Source of the DNA: Azolla caroliniana
Taxonomy: Eukaryota > Polypodiophyta
DNA length: 64,000 bases
Direction of reading: 5' to 3'
NCBI GenBank assembly: GCA_043228905.1
Contig: JBHGNT010000018.1
Span: forward strand, 13,144,001-13,208,000
The translations under genes were made by a program, and so were the position numbers. Positions 33,391 to 44,391 of the stretch are shown here, in pieces. The notes under the pieces are model-generated. The model had not been told where the DNA came from and did no database searches. It saw nothing but the letters and a program-made list of their open reading frames with translations. Position 1 is the first letter of the stretch; every line of letters starts with the position of its first letter.

Positions 33391-33778
33391 TGTGTTGGCC
33401 GGTCAGAAGAGCAAGGACAAGTGGGAAGGCGGAATCGGATCGGATAATAGGAAGTAATAGTAGAATTATTATTCGGAGGGACGGATTCGGTACAGTTGTA
33501 CCGATCCGGATCCGAACCGATTCGGATGTCGGTTGCCTAAGCGCACCGATTGTAACCTTGACGGATGCCTATAAAAGGATCCGATGATTTGTAAAGTGTT
33601 TTGACGGAAGTAATACAATAGTAATTATTGTGTATTTATCTGTATCTCGTATTGTTTGCCGTCCGTGCTTAATTGTAATCATCTTATGCGTATAACCTAG
33701 CATCCAATCCTTACCACCCCTTTGGAGAAGTGTCGGATAGACACCTGTGTTGAGGCTAGTCTGGCCAGACAGACAACA
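33391..33778 (+). repeat. 3' LTR of the gypsy-B derivative (388 bp)
   Basis: TGTTGGCCGG...CAGACAACA, preceded by CCCACGGGCGTGCCATG, a block also found just before the LTRs at 35435 and 54635. Confidence 0.85.
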
Positions 33779-33840
33779 ATGTGTAAATAAAGGTCGTATA
33801 CGTATTAAATCTATATGTATAACACTAAAGATAAGTTATT

Positions 33841-33892
33841 ACAATGGTAAAGTTGGGGTTTATCTATGTGGAGGTGCAGGGTTCGAATCTTG
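33841..33892 (+). promoter_or_regulatory. tRNA-like module (A/B boxes) in the solo NA LTR
   Basis: ACAATGGTAAAGTTGG followed about 25 bases later by GGTTCGAATCT, one base from the pol III B-box consensus. No acceptor stem closes it, so it is not a functional tRNA gene. Confidence 0.5.
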
Positions 33893-34002
33893 CTCTATGC
33901 ACGTGATAAATGTTTTGATATATTATTTATTTATTTATATGTATCTAAAATCGGATATATTATTTTATGGTTTTCACGTAGTGTGTGGAATACACTACGA
34001 CA

Positions 34003-34530
34003 ACGGGAACAAAGATTCCACTATACACATAGAGGGTACAAAGAATGGTTGCAACTCTTCTCTAATACTTAGAGGATAACCAGTCAACTCTTCTCTTGGT
34101 AGGTTTACTCAACTTTGTCGTCGTTCTTTCTCACGCACACACTCTCTCTACTAGAGAAACTCAAATATGTTCTTCATCTAAATCTTTGCCCTAAGTGTAT
34201 TTATAGATATACACCTTATGGGCTATTTACATATGTAGCCTTTGCTAGTATTATTCCTATTGTTATAGTAACATTCAATCAGCCAACTAGTCGACTAGTC
34301 GACCCGACTAGCCGACTCTTGTGTCGACTGTCTAGTTGGCACGACTAGTCGGTCTTGCCATCGACTTAGATCTACTATGGGCTCTTCATGTCAACCCTCT
34401 CTCAATCGACTCACCATGTCATCGATTGTCGGCTCTCAGTTCAAACAGTCGGCTCCTCCTTGTCTTCGATTGTCGGGTCTTACTCAACCAAACAGTTGGC
34501 TTCTCCCATAGGAGGGACATATACCTAACA
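34003..34530 (-). repeat. copia-C1 5' LTR, outer part
   Basis: Matches 19460-19898 of the 3' LTR (AGATTCCACTATACACA..., CCCATAGGAGGGACATAT...CCTAACA). Begins with the ACGG duplication of the inserted solo LTR. Confidence 0.82.
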
Positions 34531-34772
34531 ATTTCTCTGTGTTGAGTCTCCACGTTCTGTGTAAATGTTGTGTAACCAATAGGTTGTAGCCGGCTTGGTC
34601 ATCTCCATAGTCGCGCAATCATTCTCTGTTCGATTCATACGTAAGTCCATTTCGTTCAGAGTCCCGAACGATTCGAAGCAAAATGAACTCCTTTTCCCGA
34701 ACACAAGACCTTGAGTCGAATTGACAAAGGTCCGGATATTCAACACCGTGTTATCCAAGTTGATAACACTTT
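34531..34772 (-). repeat. 240-bp repeat, copy 1
   Basis: Shares TTGAGTCTCCACGTTCTGT, GTAGCCGGCTTGGTCATCTC and GAACTCCTTTTCCCGAACAC with the tandem pair at 35729-36205. The minus-strand frame is open (VFGKRSSFCFESFGT, TMEMTKPATT). Confidence 0.75.
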
Positions 34773-34779
34773 GGCATGC

Positions 34780-35386
34780 ATGATGGGATGACTGGTCCGC
34801 ACAAGGTGCCGAACTCTAGATATTTTGGGCAGACCAAGAAAATCGTAGGAAAGAAGGCCACGGGTTCTATAAGCTCGATGAAGAGAGCGTCAACACCGTT
34901 TGGGAAGATCTCATAGAGGACTACAAGGCATTCGTGGCACAACACTCCGCGAAAATAGCGCAACTTTTGGAAGAATTTGGCGAAGATCAAATCGATGTCG
35001 CACTCGAATTGGAAGCATACGAGACCGAATGCGTGGAGGCGAAAAAGGAGCATAACACTACGAAAGAGCCAAAAATCGTCCCGCTCCCCGACAATGGATC
35101 AGACGAACAATCACCAGACGTCCTTCATCCCATGGAGCCCACACCAACCCTTGATGCGGAAATTACAAAGCAGTAGCTGGCCGAAGAAACTCCGGAGATG
35201 ACTAGGCAACATGCGCAACTTACGACCCCTCTCGAGCCACAACCCCATACTCCCCGTTAGAAAACGAACAGATTGAACAAGTCGCGGAGCCAGAGTTGGA
35301 TCCTACCTCGACCCCAAAGCAACATAGTGAACTGGAATTGACTTCGACAAAGCCAAACATTTTGCACATTTTTGACGAAGCCTAAG
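34780..35386 (+). pseudogene. Diverged gypsy-B' ORF3 C-terminal fragment
   Basis: Reads AD.ENRRKEGHGFYKLDEESV, AKIAQLLEEFGEDQIDVALELEAYETE and, across stops, ends ILHIFDEA. These match the conserved ORF3 C terminus (ENRKKTGDRFYKMDEES, LELERYE, ILDILED). The sequence differs strongly from the other copies and its LTR (35435) also differs, so this is a separate subfamily. Stops lie at about 35174-35176 and 35260-35262. Confidence 0.75.
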
Positions 35387-35434
35387 TGGCCCGTGGGTTT
35401 GACTGTGCATGCACTGTCCCAAAGACGTGCCATG

Positions 35435-35728
35435 TGTTGGCCGGTTTGGACGACCAAGTGTGGAAGGGGCGAAAAACGGCTACGAGTCGAATTAGTAGTG
35501 GGTAGGACGGAGCGACGCAATAAAGAAGCGAGAGTAGGAAATAATGAATAAACAAATAGTAAAGTATTGAATACGTAGTAACGGTTCACGCACATTCGTA
35601 ACCATCCATGAGCTCTATAAAAAGGGCCATGGAAAGCTTGTAAACGTTAATCAAATCTTATTGTATCAGTGCGCTTGTAATAGAATTTTGTTTACCCCCC
35701 TGATACCCCAAGTAAGAAATTGTGTCGT
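35435..35728 (+). repeat. gypsy-B' LTR (end uncertain)
   Basis: Starts TGTTGGCCGGTTTGG after GACGTGCCATG; has CTATAAAAAGG (35611-35621). The 3' boundary is unclear because a 240-bp repeat begins at about 35729. Confidence 0.65.
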
Positions 35729-36205
35729 AATCTCTCTATGTTGAGTCTCCATGGTCTATGTAAACGTTGTGTAACCCGTCGGTTGTAGCCGGCTTGGTCA
35801 TCTCCATAGTTGTGCAATCATTTTCTATTCGATTCATACGTAAGTCCATCTTGTTCGGAGTCCCAAATGATTCGAAGCGAAACAAACTCCTTTTCCCAAA
35901 CACAACACCTTGAGTCGAATAGACAAAGGACCAGATATTTGACACCGTGTTATCCAAGCCGATTGTGTAGTAATTTCTCTGTGTTGAGTCTCCACGTTCT
36001 GTATAAACATTGTGTAACCAGTCAGTTGTAGCCGGCTTGGTCATCTCCATAGTTGCGTAGACATTCTCTGTTTGATTCATATGTAAGTCAATCTCGTTCA
36101 AAGTCCCAAACAATTCAAAGTGAAACGAACTCCTTTTCCCGAACACAAGACCTTTAGTCGATAGACAAAGGCCCGGATATTCGACACCGTGCTATCCAAG
36201 CGGGT
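35729..36205 (-). repeat. 240-bp repeat, tandem copies 2 and 3
   Basis: Two head-to-tail units (35729-35968, 35969-36205) matching 34531-34772. The minus frame is open across the join for 136 codons (36146-35736), repeating FGKRS.F.FESFGT..EMDL and ATMEMTKPATT. The unit length of 240 preserves frame. I do not recognise the encoded sequence. Confidence 0.78.
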
Positions 36206-36440
36206 AACAGTGAGCAAGGCGTGAAGACGCCAAGAGAAGCCGGAGGCAAGGACCGGCGGATACTGACACGACGGATTGACCTCAAGTTGATCTTGAGGGG
36301 GAGTGTTGAGCGAGCACGCTCAACGTTGTCCAGATCGGTTGAACAAGCTAAGAGCCGGAATGGAGAAGCCAGATCAGTGTGCCGGATTCGGGAGTTGGAT
36401 CGGAGAGCCGGACCCATGTGCGAACCGGTAGGCCGTTTGA
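36206..36440 (+). mobile_element. 3' end fragment of another copia element (copia-E)
   Basis: RNase H/tail codons (DILTRRIDLKLIL-like), polypurine tract TTGAGGGGGAG (36293-36303), then an LTR start TGTTGAGCGAGCACGCTC at 36304. The LTR is truncated at about 36440 where gypsy-B ORF3 begins on the other strand. Confidence 0.65.
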
Positions 36441-36459
36441 GGCTTGGTTGTCCATTATC

Positions 36460-38175
36460 TGTTGTTCTACCAGTTGAACTCTTTCCCACTCATAAGCTTC
36501 CAACCACCGGTTGAACTCTTTCCCACTCATAAACTTCCAACTCCAATGTCAACTAGAACTGATCATCCTCAAACTCTTCCAACAATTTCCAAACTTCATC
36601 GGTTTGCACCTGAGCCAAAGAGTAAAATTCCTTTGATACAATTCCTCCCGTATTGTGATGATACTCTCTTTGTCCATTTTGTAAGAGTGATCTCTTGACT
36701 TTCCCCTGTTCTCTGCATCGGCACCGAATACCTGCAGTTCCGTTGCTTGCTCCGACCATTCCTTCCATATCATAGTAGAACATTCCTTAAGTTTTTCACT
36801 CATTCGTTTTTGCGGATTCTTTTTATCCCCATCTCCATCTTCTCTTCCATGGCGTGCTTGTCCTGCTGCAACCGCTTAATTTGCTTTTCCGCTGCTATTT
36901 CTTCGATCTCATCTATGGTTATCTGAGCCTGATACATGGTCTGTACTCTGTCCAGCATTGCTTTAGATCGTCCTAGCATCCGATCTTGATCCTCCAGCAA
37001 CATAGCCTTTTCTTGCTCCGCCTCTTCTCTCATCTTCACTTTTGTTTTCTCAAAGACTGTTTCCTGCAACATCAGCGATTCTGCCTTCTCCTTCATTTCT
37101 GCTCGTGCCTCTTTGAGCCTCTCCCATTGCTGGTTGTACTCTTTTTCCAACTCCTTGGGATCTCGACAGAGTTTCTCGAAATCAGCATGCTTGTCCTTCA
37201 GGCATTGGTTCGTCTGTGCTCGCAACTGCTTGTTCCATTCCTTTTGTTGCCGGAGCTCCTCCAACCGTTCGATTTCTGTTCCCACCATTCCTTTTAGTTT
37301 CTCTCTTTCTTGATAAATCACCTCATTTTCTTGCTTCAGCCGGTCTGCGCTTCCTTGGACTCTACAGAGTCCTTCCCGTAGCTTTTGCTTCTCTTCTTCG
37401 GCTACTCACCGGAATTGTTTTTCTTTGTCAATCACAGCTGCTTGCGCGGCTATGTCTTCTTTAAATAAGCTTTCTATTTCCTTCTCTGCTTACTCTGCTC
37501 GTCCGACTGGATTTTCTTTTTCCGGTTCATTCTCCGGAATGGGTACTTTTCTCAGTGGTTCCTCCGTCACTACGTCTGGTACAACAGTTTCCAGTTTCTG
37601 AACCTGGCTCTTTGGTTCCTACGCTCTCGTCTTGTCTTAACCAATAACTCGTTGGCTTGCTTTAGCTCCTCCTCCGGTTCTTCAATTCGGGCCTTGGCCT
37701 CTATCAATTGCTTGACCATATCGTTCGTCTTAACCTTATGTGTTGGTATGTTGTCCCATTCCCTTTGCTCCGTTGCCATTCGTGCTGCCACTATGGTGAC
37801 CTGGCCCCCCAACGATTCTACTAATTATTGGCAGGTCTCAAATTGTGTGATTACCACGAACTCATGCGTGGCATTCAACATATCCGAATATGCCCCTCGA
37901 CTGTTTGTAGTAGGTGATCCTGTTGTCCCTTAAGCATGTTCTCCCTATCGTTATAGATTAGCGACCAACTCCTCCTGATGTCAGATGACTGTCTTGTTTC
38001 CTCATTCTCCAACTGTCATAGTTGTTTTGTATGAACCGATTGACTATGCTTCTCCAGTTCTTTTTCTGGCTGAATCGGTGACTCCGCTTCAGAACTCCTC
38101 TTCTACGTGCTTTCGACTACCCTTTACGCCACCATTGCTTTTGTGACGACCGACGTTTTGTCCTCTCGTGGACCC
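36460..38175 (-). pseudogene. gypsy-B (-) ORF3: coiled-coil and C-terminal part
   Basis: Fragments read EEELKQANELLVKTRRER (37812-37570), a Glu/Lys/Gln-rich heptad region (37321-36800: EKEYNQQWERLKEARAEMKEK), then WKEWSEQATELQVFGADAENR, YKMDKESIITIREEL (36803-36549) and LLEEFEDDQF, all homologous to the copy at 31012-33342. Stops and shifts separate them. Near 36470-36535 a 51-bp tandem duplication (GAAAGAGTTCAAC) sits in the LEVYEWERVQ region. The piece is cut from its N-terminal part by copia-D at 38176. Confidence 0.78.
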
Positions 38176-38363
38176 TGTGGAAAATATTAAGCAAAAATAT
38201 TAATATTAATATATTAATATATATATAAATAGTTAGTAGTTCTTATGAATACGGTTTCCTTCATGAGACCGTAAGTGTATTGTTGGTGGTCTATAAAAAG
38301 GCACCAACCAATGTTGTAACTATTAGGGCATTATATTAATAGAATATGTTCTCTGTTTCCCTC

Positions 38364-38404
<41 letters not shown>

Positions 38405-38443
38405 TTCTATTTCTCTTTCTTCTCTCTCTCTTCTTTTCCAACA
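38176..38443 (+). repeat. copia-D 5' LTR (268 bp)
   Basis: TGTGGAAAATATTAAGC...TTCCAACA; TATA (CTATAAAAAGGC, 38291-38302). The CT microsatellite (38361-38402) is longer than in the 3' LTR and accounts for much of the length difference. Confidence 0.9.
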
Positions 38444-38456
38444 TGGTATCAGAGCC
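38444..38456 (+). promoter_or_regulatory. copia-D primer-binding site (iMet tRNA)
   Basis: TGGTATCAGAGCC immediately after the LTR. Confidence 0.92.
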
Positions 38457-38634
38457 AAATGACCTAATAGCCTTATAGCCTATGCCTTTCTAAAATTACA
38501 AAATATGTGCCCTTACCATAATTTAACTTTCATGCACATACAAAAATAATTATATTCATAGTGTTCAAGATCGTCAAATAACAAACGACAATTTTGTGTT
38601 TGTCGTGCGTTGATCCGGACAACCCTTTGCAATA

Positions 38635-39925
38635 ATGGCACAATCTATGTCGTCGTCGCAACTCAACATGCAAAAATTCACGATCGAGAAATTATCAAAC
38701 ACAAATTATCGAATTTGGAAGGCAAGATTAGAATTACTTTTTAAATATAATAAAGTATGGGACATAATTTTAGGATCGTCGACAAAACCTGAAAAAGGCG
38801 AAGAACTTGAAGAATGAAGAAAAAGACTTGTGTGCAAGAATGGAAATTCTAATGCACGTAAGTGATGGCACTGGAGAAACATTGCGAAAAATGGAGACGG
38901 CTCATGAAATGTGGAAACACTTACAAACTATCTACGAGCCGAAAAACGATGCCCAACAAGCGCATACACTTCAAGCGCTTGTTAATTACAAAATGAATGA
39001 TGAACAACCGGTTGGTGAATTTCTATTAATATGGCAAAAGAAATTAGATGATGTGTTAACTTCTGGATTAGAAATCCATGATAAATTACAAAAGATTCTC
39101 CTTCTTGGTGCTCTTCCTCACTCGTGGTTCACTTTTAGAACCACCCAAAACTCTATAAATTGTCCAACGCTAATTGATCTTCTTGCAAACATTAGACAGG
39201 AGGAAACAATGCGTTCACAAAGGTCTTCAAATTCAACTCCAAGTGTGGCAATGGTAGCATACAAGAACAAAAGGTTCACCCAAAGAGGAGAAAGCTCAAA
39301 GCCGTGGATAAAGAAAGATTAAAACACAAAACAAGGAGGAATGTGGTTCAACAATACCCATTGTAAAATATGCAAACGTACAAATCATGCAACCAAAGAT
39401 TGTCATGCAAAGTCAAATTTCAAGAGTTATCAACCATGGAAGCGTGTACAAGCCCATCTTGTTGAAGAAGAGATGGATGATGAAAAAGTCATAGGAGATG
39501 GATATCAAAATGGCGACAAGTATGATGACATCTTTCAAGCATTCATTGCTGAATCACTTTCAGCGACAATTCCAAACCCAAGTAATGTAAATGACATATG
39601 GTATCTCGACACTGGTGCTACTAACCACTTAACTAATAGAAAAGATTGGTTATGTAACTATAAGGATGTTGAACCTCCTATCATTGTAAGATTTGGAAAT
39701 AATGGGACTAAACAAGCTATTGGCAAGGGTGATATTACGTTTGAAGTCACAGGAGGAAGACATTTCACAATCAATGAAGTTCTCTATGTCTCGGGCATCA
39801 CCAAACATTTGCTATCGGTTAGTCAAGCAACAACAAATGGTACTATCATTGAATTTCATCCTAACCATGCTATTATTAAACATAAAGCCTCAAATGGAGA
39901 ACTTATTAGAACATGTTGTAAATGA
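38635..39925 (+). pseudogene. gag-pol: copia-D: Gag, zinc knuckle and protease
   Basis: Start ATG at 38635 (MAQSMSSSQLNMQKFTIEKL). The frame shifts at about 38807. Gag carries GETLRKMETAHEMWKHLQ and LLGALPHSW, the UBN2-type copia gag pattern. TAA at 39320-39322 interrupts before the knuckle CKICKRTNHATKDC. Protease WYLDTGATNHLT has the DTG active site. TGA at 39923-39925 follows. The spacing is normal for copia; the lesions make it non-functional. Confidence 0.88.
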
Positions 39926-41147
39926 GAAAGAGGCTTATATCCCATAAAATGTATTCCAACATCTCTTATTTTAGAAGCACATCATACTACCCCAATACAA
40001 TCCTCCATATCTTTAACCAATCTTCATTCTCCTTCTTCTCTTTGGCACTTTCGTCTAGGTCATATGCATTTCAATGCTCTAAAAACACTACAATGTAATA
40101 ATCTAGTCCATGGTTTGCCAAAAGAACATTTCAAGCCCATCTCTTTGTGTGAAAGTTGTATCCTTGGGAAAATGCCCCAACAACCATTCCCAAAGCATAG
40201 ATCTAGAGCCACTACCCCTCTTGCATTAGTACATAGTGATCTATGTGGACCTTTTCCAACCCCTTCTCTTAGTGGAGCCAAATATTTCATTAGCTTTGTA
40301 GATGACTTTAGTCGATTTACAATCTTGCATTTTCTCAAGTACAAAAGTCAAGCTTATCAAGCATTCAAAGAATACAAGGCTCGAGTCGAAGTGCAAACAT
40401 CATCAAAGATTAAAAGTGACCGATGGTGGTGGTGAGTATATGTCTCATGAATTTCAAAGTTTATATCAAAATGAAGGCATACATCATAGAATATCAACAC
40501 CACACACACCACAACAAAATGATGTATCCGAAAGGAAGAATAGATCACTTCTCAATATGGCTCGAAGTATGTTACAATTTGCTCACTTATCACCTCAATT
40601 TTGGGAGGAAGCGGTTGGCACCGCTTGCTATATTCAAAATCGAGGATTTCATAGATCCTTGGGGCTCCAAACCCCTTATGAACTATGGCATGGTCACAAA
40701 CCTAACTTAAGTAACCTTCGTATTTTTGGTTGTGATGCTTATGCTTTTGTGCCAAATGTTCAAAGAAATAAGCTAGATCCAAGGGCTACAAAATCAACTT
40801 TCATTGGATATGGAGAAGCTTCGGGATACAAGGCATACAAGCTCTACGATCCACAAAAACGAAGAATATTCTTTAGCTGTAATGTGATATTCCAAGAAAA
40901 TGGGCCTTCTACAAAGGTTTCTTCTTCACTCTCTTCTAATCTACCTCCCTTATTACCTACCCCTACCCACTTACACCATCTTCCTCAATCACCTCTAATA
41001 TTAATAGCTCTCATATTGAAGGAGCCAACATTAGCTCATCCTCTACTTCCACTATTTGTGTTGCTCTTCCATCTATTCACAAGGCAAAGATCAATCCTAC
41101 TCAACCAACTAATTCTTCTTCTCATCTTCCCTCATTCCAAGCTCTAG
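39926..41147 (+). pseudogene. pol: copia-D: integrase
   Basis: The pre-integrase region (LWHFRLGHMHF, CESCILGKM) and core (VHSDLCGPFP, FVDDFSRFT) lie up to a frameshift at about 40425. The core then continues with DGGGEYMSHEF and HTPQQNDVSERKNRSLL, where the catalytic Glu is present. It ends with the C-terminal block FIGYGEASGYKAYKLYDP and a Ser/Pro-rich tail. Confidence 0.88.
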
Positions 41148-43038
41148 ATGATTCTCTTCCTCATACTCCTTTAAATACACATTGTTTAACTCCCTCAAAC
41201 AATATAAATAATGTTATCTTCTCCACTCCCTCTCCTAATCCTTCATTCCAAGCGTCATCACCAACTTCTCCACCAAACTCTCCACCTCCAAAGTATAGAT
41301 CTCTAAGTAGTATTTACGAACAACTTGATCAAATGGAAGCACATTTCGTGGACTTGGACCATGAAACTTATATACAAGAAGAAGATATTCCAACCCTTAG
41401 TGATGACACAAATTTATCGGCCAAAGATGCACTTTCCGGATCGGATTCTATCAAATGGAGAAAAGCTATGGAAGAAGAAATGAAGGCTTTACTTAAAAAT
41501 GGTACGTGGACCCTCGTTGAGCCTCCAAAAGATCGACAAATAATTGGTTCTAAATGGGTCTTACGCATAAAGTGAGATAGTAATGGCAATCCAATTCGCT
41601 TCAAGGCTCGTGTAGTTGCTCAAGGATTTTCTCAAGTACCAGGTATTGATTTTCAAGATACATTTAGTCCAACGCTAAAAATATGTGGTTTTCGAATGCT
41701 CGTTGCTCTTGCCACGCAACATGATCTAGAGTTGCATCACTTGGATGTACAAATGACTTTTCTTCATGGAGATTTAGATGAAGAACTTTATCTACAACAA
41801 CCACAATTTTTGAAGATCCAAGTCATCCGACACATGTTTGTCGACTTCGTAAATCTATTTACGGTCTTAAGCAATCTCCACGCATATGGTATCACAAACT
41901 ACACTCTTTTCTTATAAAAGTTGGATATCATCGTCTAAACAATGAGCCAAATATCTATGTTAGAAAAGCCAAATCCAATTTTGTTATCATAGATGTCTAT
42001 GTTGATGATTTGCCCTTGATCTCTAAATCTAAATCTTATCTAACTATTGCAAATAAGGAACTTGCATATGTCTTTCCTATTAGCGATTTAGGCCCTATGA
42101 CCCATTTTCTAGGCATCAAAGTAACTCAAAATAGAACAAATCATACTATCTCATTATCACAATCAAATTATATTAATTCTATCCTCCAAAGATTTGATAG
42201 GCTCCATAGTAAGCCTATTAGTATTCCTCTTACCTCTCCATGTAAACTTTCAAATGATGATTCTCCCAAAAATGAACGAGAAATTTTCGAAATGAAGGAT
42301 GTACCCTATAAACAAATCCTTGGGTGTATACGATATCTAGTAAGTTGCACACGTCCCGATATTTGCTTTGCCTCTGGTTTTCTTTCTCGTTTCATGGCTA
42401 ATCCAGGACCAAAGCATTGGATTGTGCTCAAAAGATTACTACGCTACTTGAATCATACTCAACATTATGCGTTGACTTACTCCGCCACACAATCTGAGTC
42501 AACCACACTTGTGCAAGGATAGACAAATCCTCTAGCCAACTAATTGGTTGGTTAGACTCGGATTGGGGGGGGAGATGTGAACGATCGCAAGTCAATAGGT
42601 GGATATGTTTACACACTAGCTGGCACTGCAATTTCATGGAAGTCGAAGAAACAAACTACCGTAGCATTGTCATCCAGCAAAGCTGAATATTTTGTCGCGG
42701 CTTTAGCGGCTAAAGAAGGCCTATGGATTAAAGCTATGCTCAAAGAATTTAAAATATTTACTATTCCAACAGTGAATTTGTTTTGCAATAATCAATCTTG
42801 CATCAAGTTAGCCAACAATCCAAAGATGAGTGGCAATATACATCATGTGGACTTAAAACATCATTTTCTTCGCGATCTCATTGAAACAAAGAAGATAGAG
42901 TTAAAGTTTGCTCCCACTCATCAAATGTGGGCTAATTTTCTAACAAAACCTCTTCAACATTCTAAGCACATTATTTGTTGCAAGCAAGTTGGATTAATTT
43001 ATGTAATCGAAGATAAAGATGAAAACTTACACTTCTAG
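41148..43038 (+). pseudogene. pol: copia-D: reverse transcriptase and RNase H
   Basis: RT starts KWRKAMEEEMKALLKNGTW; TGA at 41573-41575 lies in GSKWVLRIK*. LDVQMTFLHGDLDEE follows, then a frame change at about 41815. The YVDD box is kept (VYVDDLPL at about 42000). The thumb includes LGIKVTQNRT and TRPDICFASG. A stop (42520-42522) and disorder to 42577 precede RNase H: SIGGYVYTLAGTAISWKSKK, SSSKAEYF, CNNQSCIKLANNP, HVDLKHHF. The true stop is TAG 43036-43038, just before the polypurine tract. Confidence 0.9.
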
Positions 43039-43050
43039 AAATTTTTGCTT

Positions 43051-43059
43051 AGGGGGGAG
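43051..43059 (+). promoter_or_regulatory. copia-D polypurine tract
   Basis: AGGGGGGAG directly before the 3' LTR. Confidence 0.85.
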
Positions 43060-43296
43060 TGTGGAAAATATTAAGCAAAAATATTAATATATTAATATAT
43101 ATATAAATAGTTAGTAGTTCTTATGAATACGGTTTCCTTCATGAGACCGTAAGTGTATTGTTGGTGGTCTATAAAAAGGCACCAACCAATGTTGTAACTA
43201 TTAGGGCATTATATTAATAGAATACGTTCTTTGTTTCCCTCATCTCTCTCTCTCTCTCCTTTTTATTTCTCTTTCTTCTCTCTCCTTTCCCAACAC
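43060..43296 (+). repeat. copia-D 3' LTR (237 bp)
   Basis: Same ends and TATA as the 5' LTR; shorter microsatellites and one internal ATATTA deletion near the start. Confidence 0.9.
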
Positions 43297-44340
43297 CCAA
43301 GCCGTCACTTGCCCGTTCTCCGAGACGTATTCTCTTGCGTCTTTGCAAGGGTTGCTTGTCTTCCTCGGCTGTGTCTTTTTCTTGTGCAGTATCTTGGTGG
43401 CCGTCGTCTATTGGTCGTATTTGCATCGAGTCCTTCTGCTTCAACTTAATTATATGTGTCTTCATCAGTTTCGATACTGCTCCCCTCATTACGACTGGGG
43501 GTGATCCTACTTCTAGAGATCCCTCCCCTTGCCAATTGGTTGCTTGTCGGGCCATGATCTGTTGCTGTTTTGACTATTGCGGCGTTACCTCTGCCCTCTT
43601 CTTCCTTTTTGCTTTAATGGTCAGTGCTAATATTGTCAGCCACTAGGGTATTGCCAGCCATACCTTCTTGTTGTTCGTGACTGCCGCAATTGCTATTAGT
43701 AGTGCATCTACCGTGATAACGCTCCAATCCACCTTCAACCCTTCATAGGTGGCAATGATGAATCTGGCTCTATTCTTTGGCATGGGTGCACAAACCTGTA
43801 TTCCAATAGCAACTTTGCGACTTCCTTAAATAAAGGTACATCGGAACCACCCTGTGTTCGGTAAGCCTTGTTCGCAATGGAAAAGTCTCTGAAGTATTCG
43901 ACCAAAATGTCGGTTTCAAGGTTCTCAATGAACCACAAATCTCCAGTTTGGAGTTCTATGGCCGTCTGCACTATGGCTCCGGAGATTCCATCCACATCGT
44001 TTTTCTTCGCTATTTCCTCCAGTTCTGAGTGTGGTGGAGCTTCTACTACCCGAATAAACCCTTCTAGGCCGTGCTTCTGCAACCACTCTTTCAATTTTGT
44101 TGACAACTCCATAGGTCCCGTGTCTGGCTCGTGTGTGTTGGTGCTGATCTGATCTTCCGGTCCGATGTGTGTACTCCTATTCTCTCTTTTGTTGTGTGCT
44201 CCTATGAATTTTCTATCTCTGAATGAGACACCTTCGTTGATTTTGGGTTTTTCTATTCCCATCGATATGTCTCTTCTTGTCCATGCGTCACCGCATCCTT
44301 TTTTTCCTCGATTGACATGCTCACTATCGTCCCTATACAT
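43297..44340 (-). pseudogene. gypsy-B (-) ORF3: conserved N-terminal domain
   Basis: Start ATG at 44340 (MYRDDSEHVNR), 51 bases after the pol stop. The conserved pattern shared with 51641-52447 is LQKHGLEGFIRVVEAPPH, then AKK.D, ANKAYRTQGG, FVHPCQRI, FIIATYEGLKVDWSVI and KKVW....WLT. A frame break at about 43735 separates LPPMKG from FIIATYEG. The tail (43555-43300) is Lys/Gln/Glu-rich. The match between two independently decayed copies supports a real third gene of the family. I do not recognise the domain. Confidence 0.72.
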
Positions 44341-44391
44341 CGTGACTATTTATGAAGTCATCACGACGTTTTGTGGCTAATTATGGGACCA

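Larger units (their letters stand above)
30991..33778 (+). mobile_element. 5'-deleted gypsy-B derivative holding only ORF3 and the 3' LTR
   Basis: Flanked by ATGTG on both sides (30986-30990, 33779-33783). The first 21 bases repeat the LTR start (TGTTGGCCGGTCAGAAGAGC); the sequence then enters ORF3, so most of the 5' LTR, gag and pol are missing. The 3' LTR is 33391-33778. Since the outer end and target duplication are intact, the deletion happened inside the element after or during integration. Confidence 0.82.
30506..34002 (-). repeat. Solo LTR of the NA family (split by a gypsy-B piece)
   Basis: Ends TGTCGTG...ACGACA with target duplication ACGG on both sides (30502-30505, 34003-34006). 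Removing the inserted 30991-33778 segment and one ATGTG leaves about 700 bp, the length of an NA LTR. The left edge has the GGAACCACCGAGG block and the right part has the tRNA-like module, as in NA2, so its sense strand is minus. It is inserted in the 5' LTR of copia-C1. Confidence 0.8.
19318..34530 (-). mobile_element. Ty1/copia element copia-C1, split by three insertions
   Basis: From right to left it has a 5' LTR (34530 to 30373, interrupted), an iMet primer site (30358-30369), gag, protease, integrase, RT/RNase H, a polypurine tract and a 3' LTR (19318-19898). It is interrupted by copia-C2 (21309-27098), a solo C2-type LTR (about 27474-28088) and a solo NA-type LTR (30506-34002). ATTTC occurs on both outer flanks (19309-19313 and 34531-34535), with four extra bases before the left LTR, so it is probably the target duplication. 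All coding parts are broken. Confidence 0.85.
38176..43296 (+). mobile_element. Full-length Ty1/copia element copia-D (5.1 kb)
   Basis: LTRs 38176-38443 and 43060-43296, an iMet primer site abutting the left LTR, a polypurine tract, and all copia domains between. The family is distinct from C1/C2, with AT-rich codon use. A 4-base ACCC is seen on both sides (38172-38175; 43296-43299 if one base is shared), so the duplication is weak. It is inserted in gypsy-B (-) ORF3. Gag-pol contains at least four frameshifts and three in-frame stops. Confidence 0.9.
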
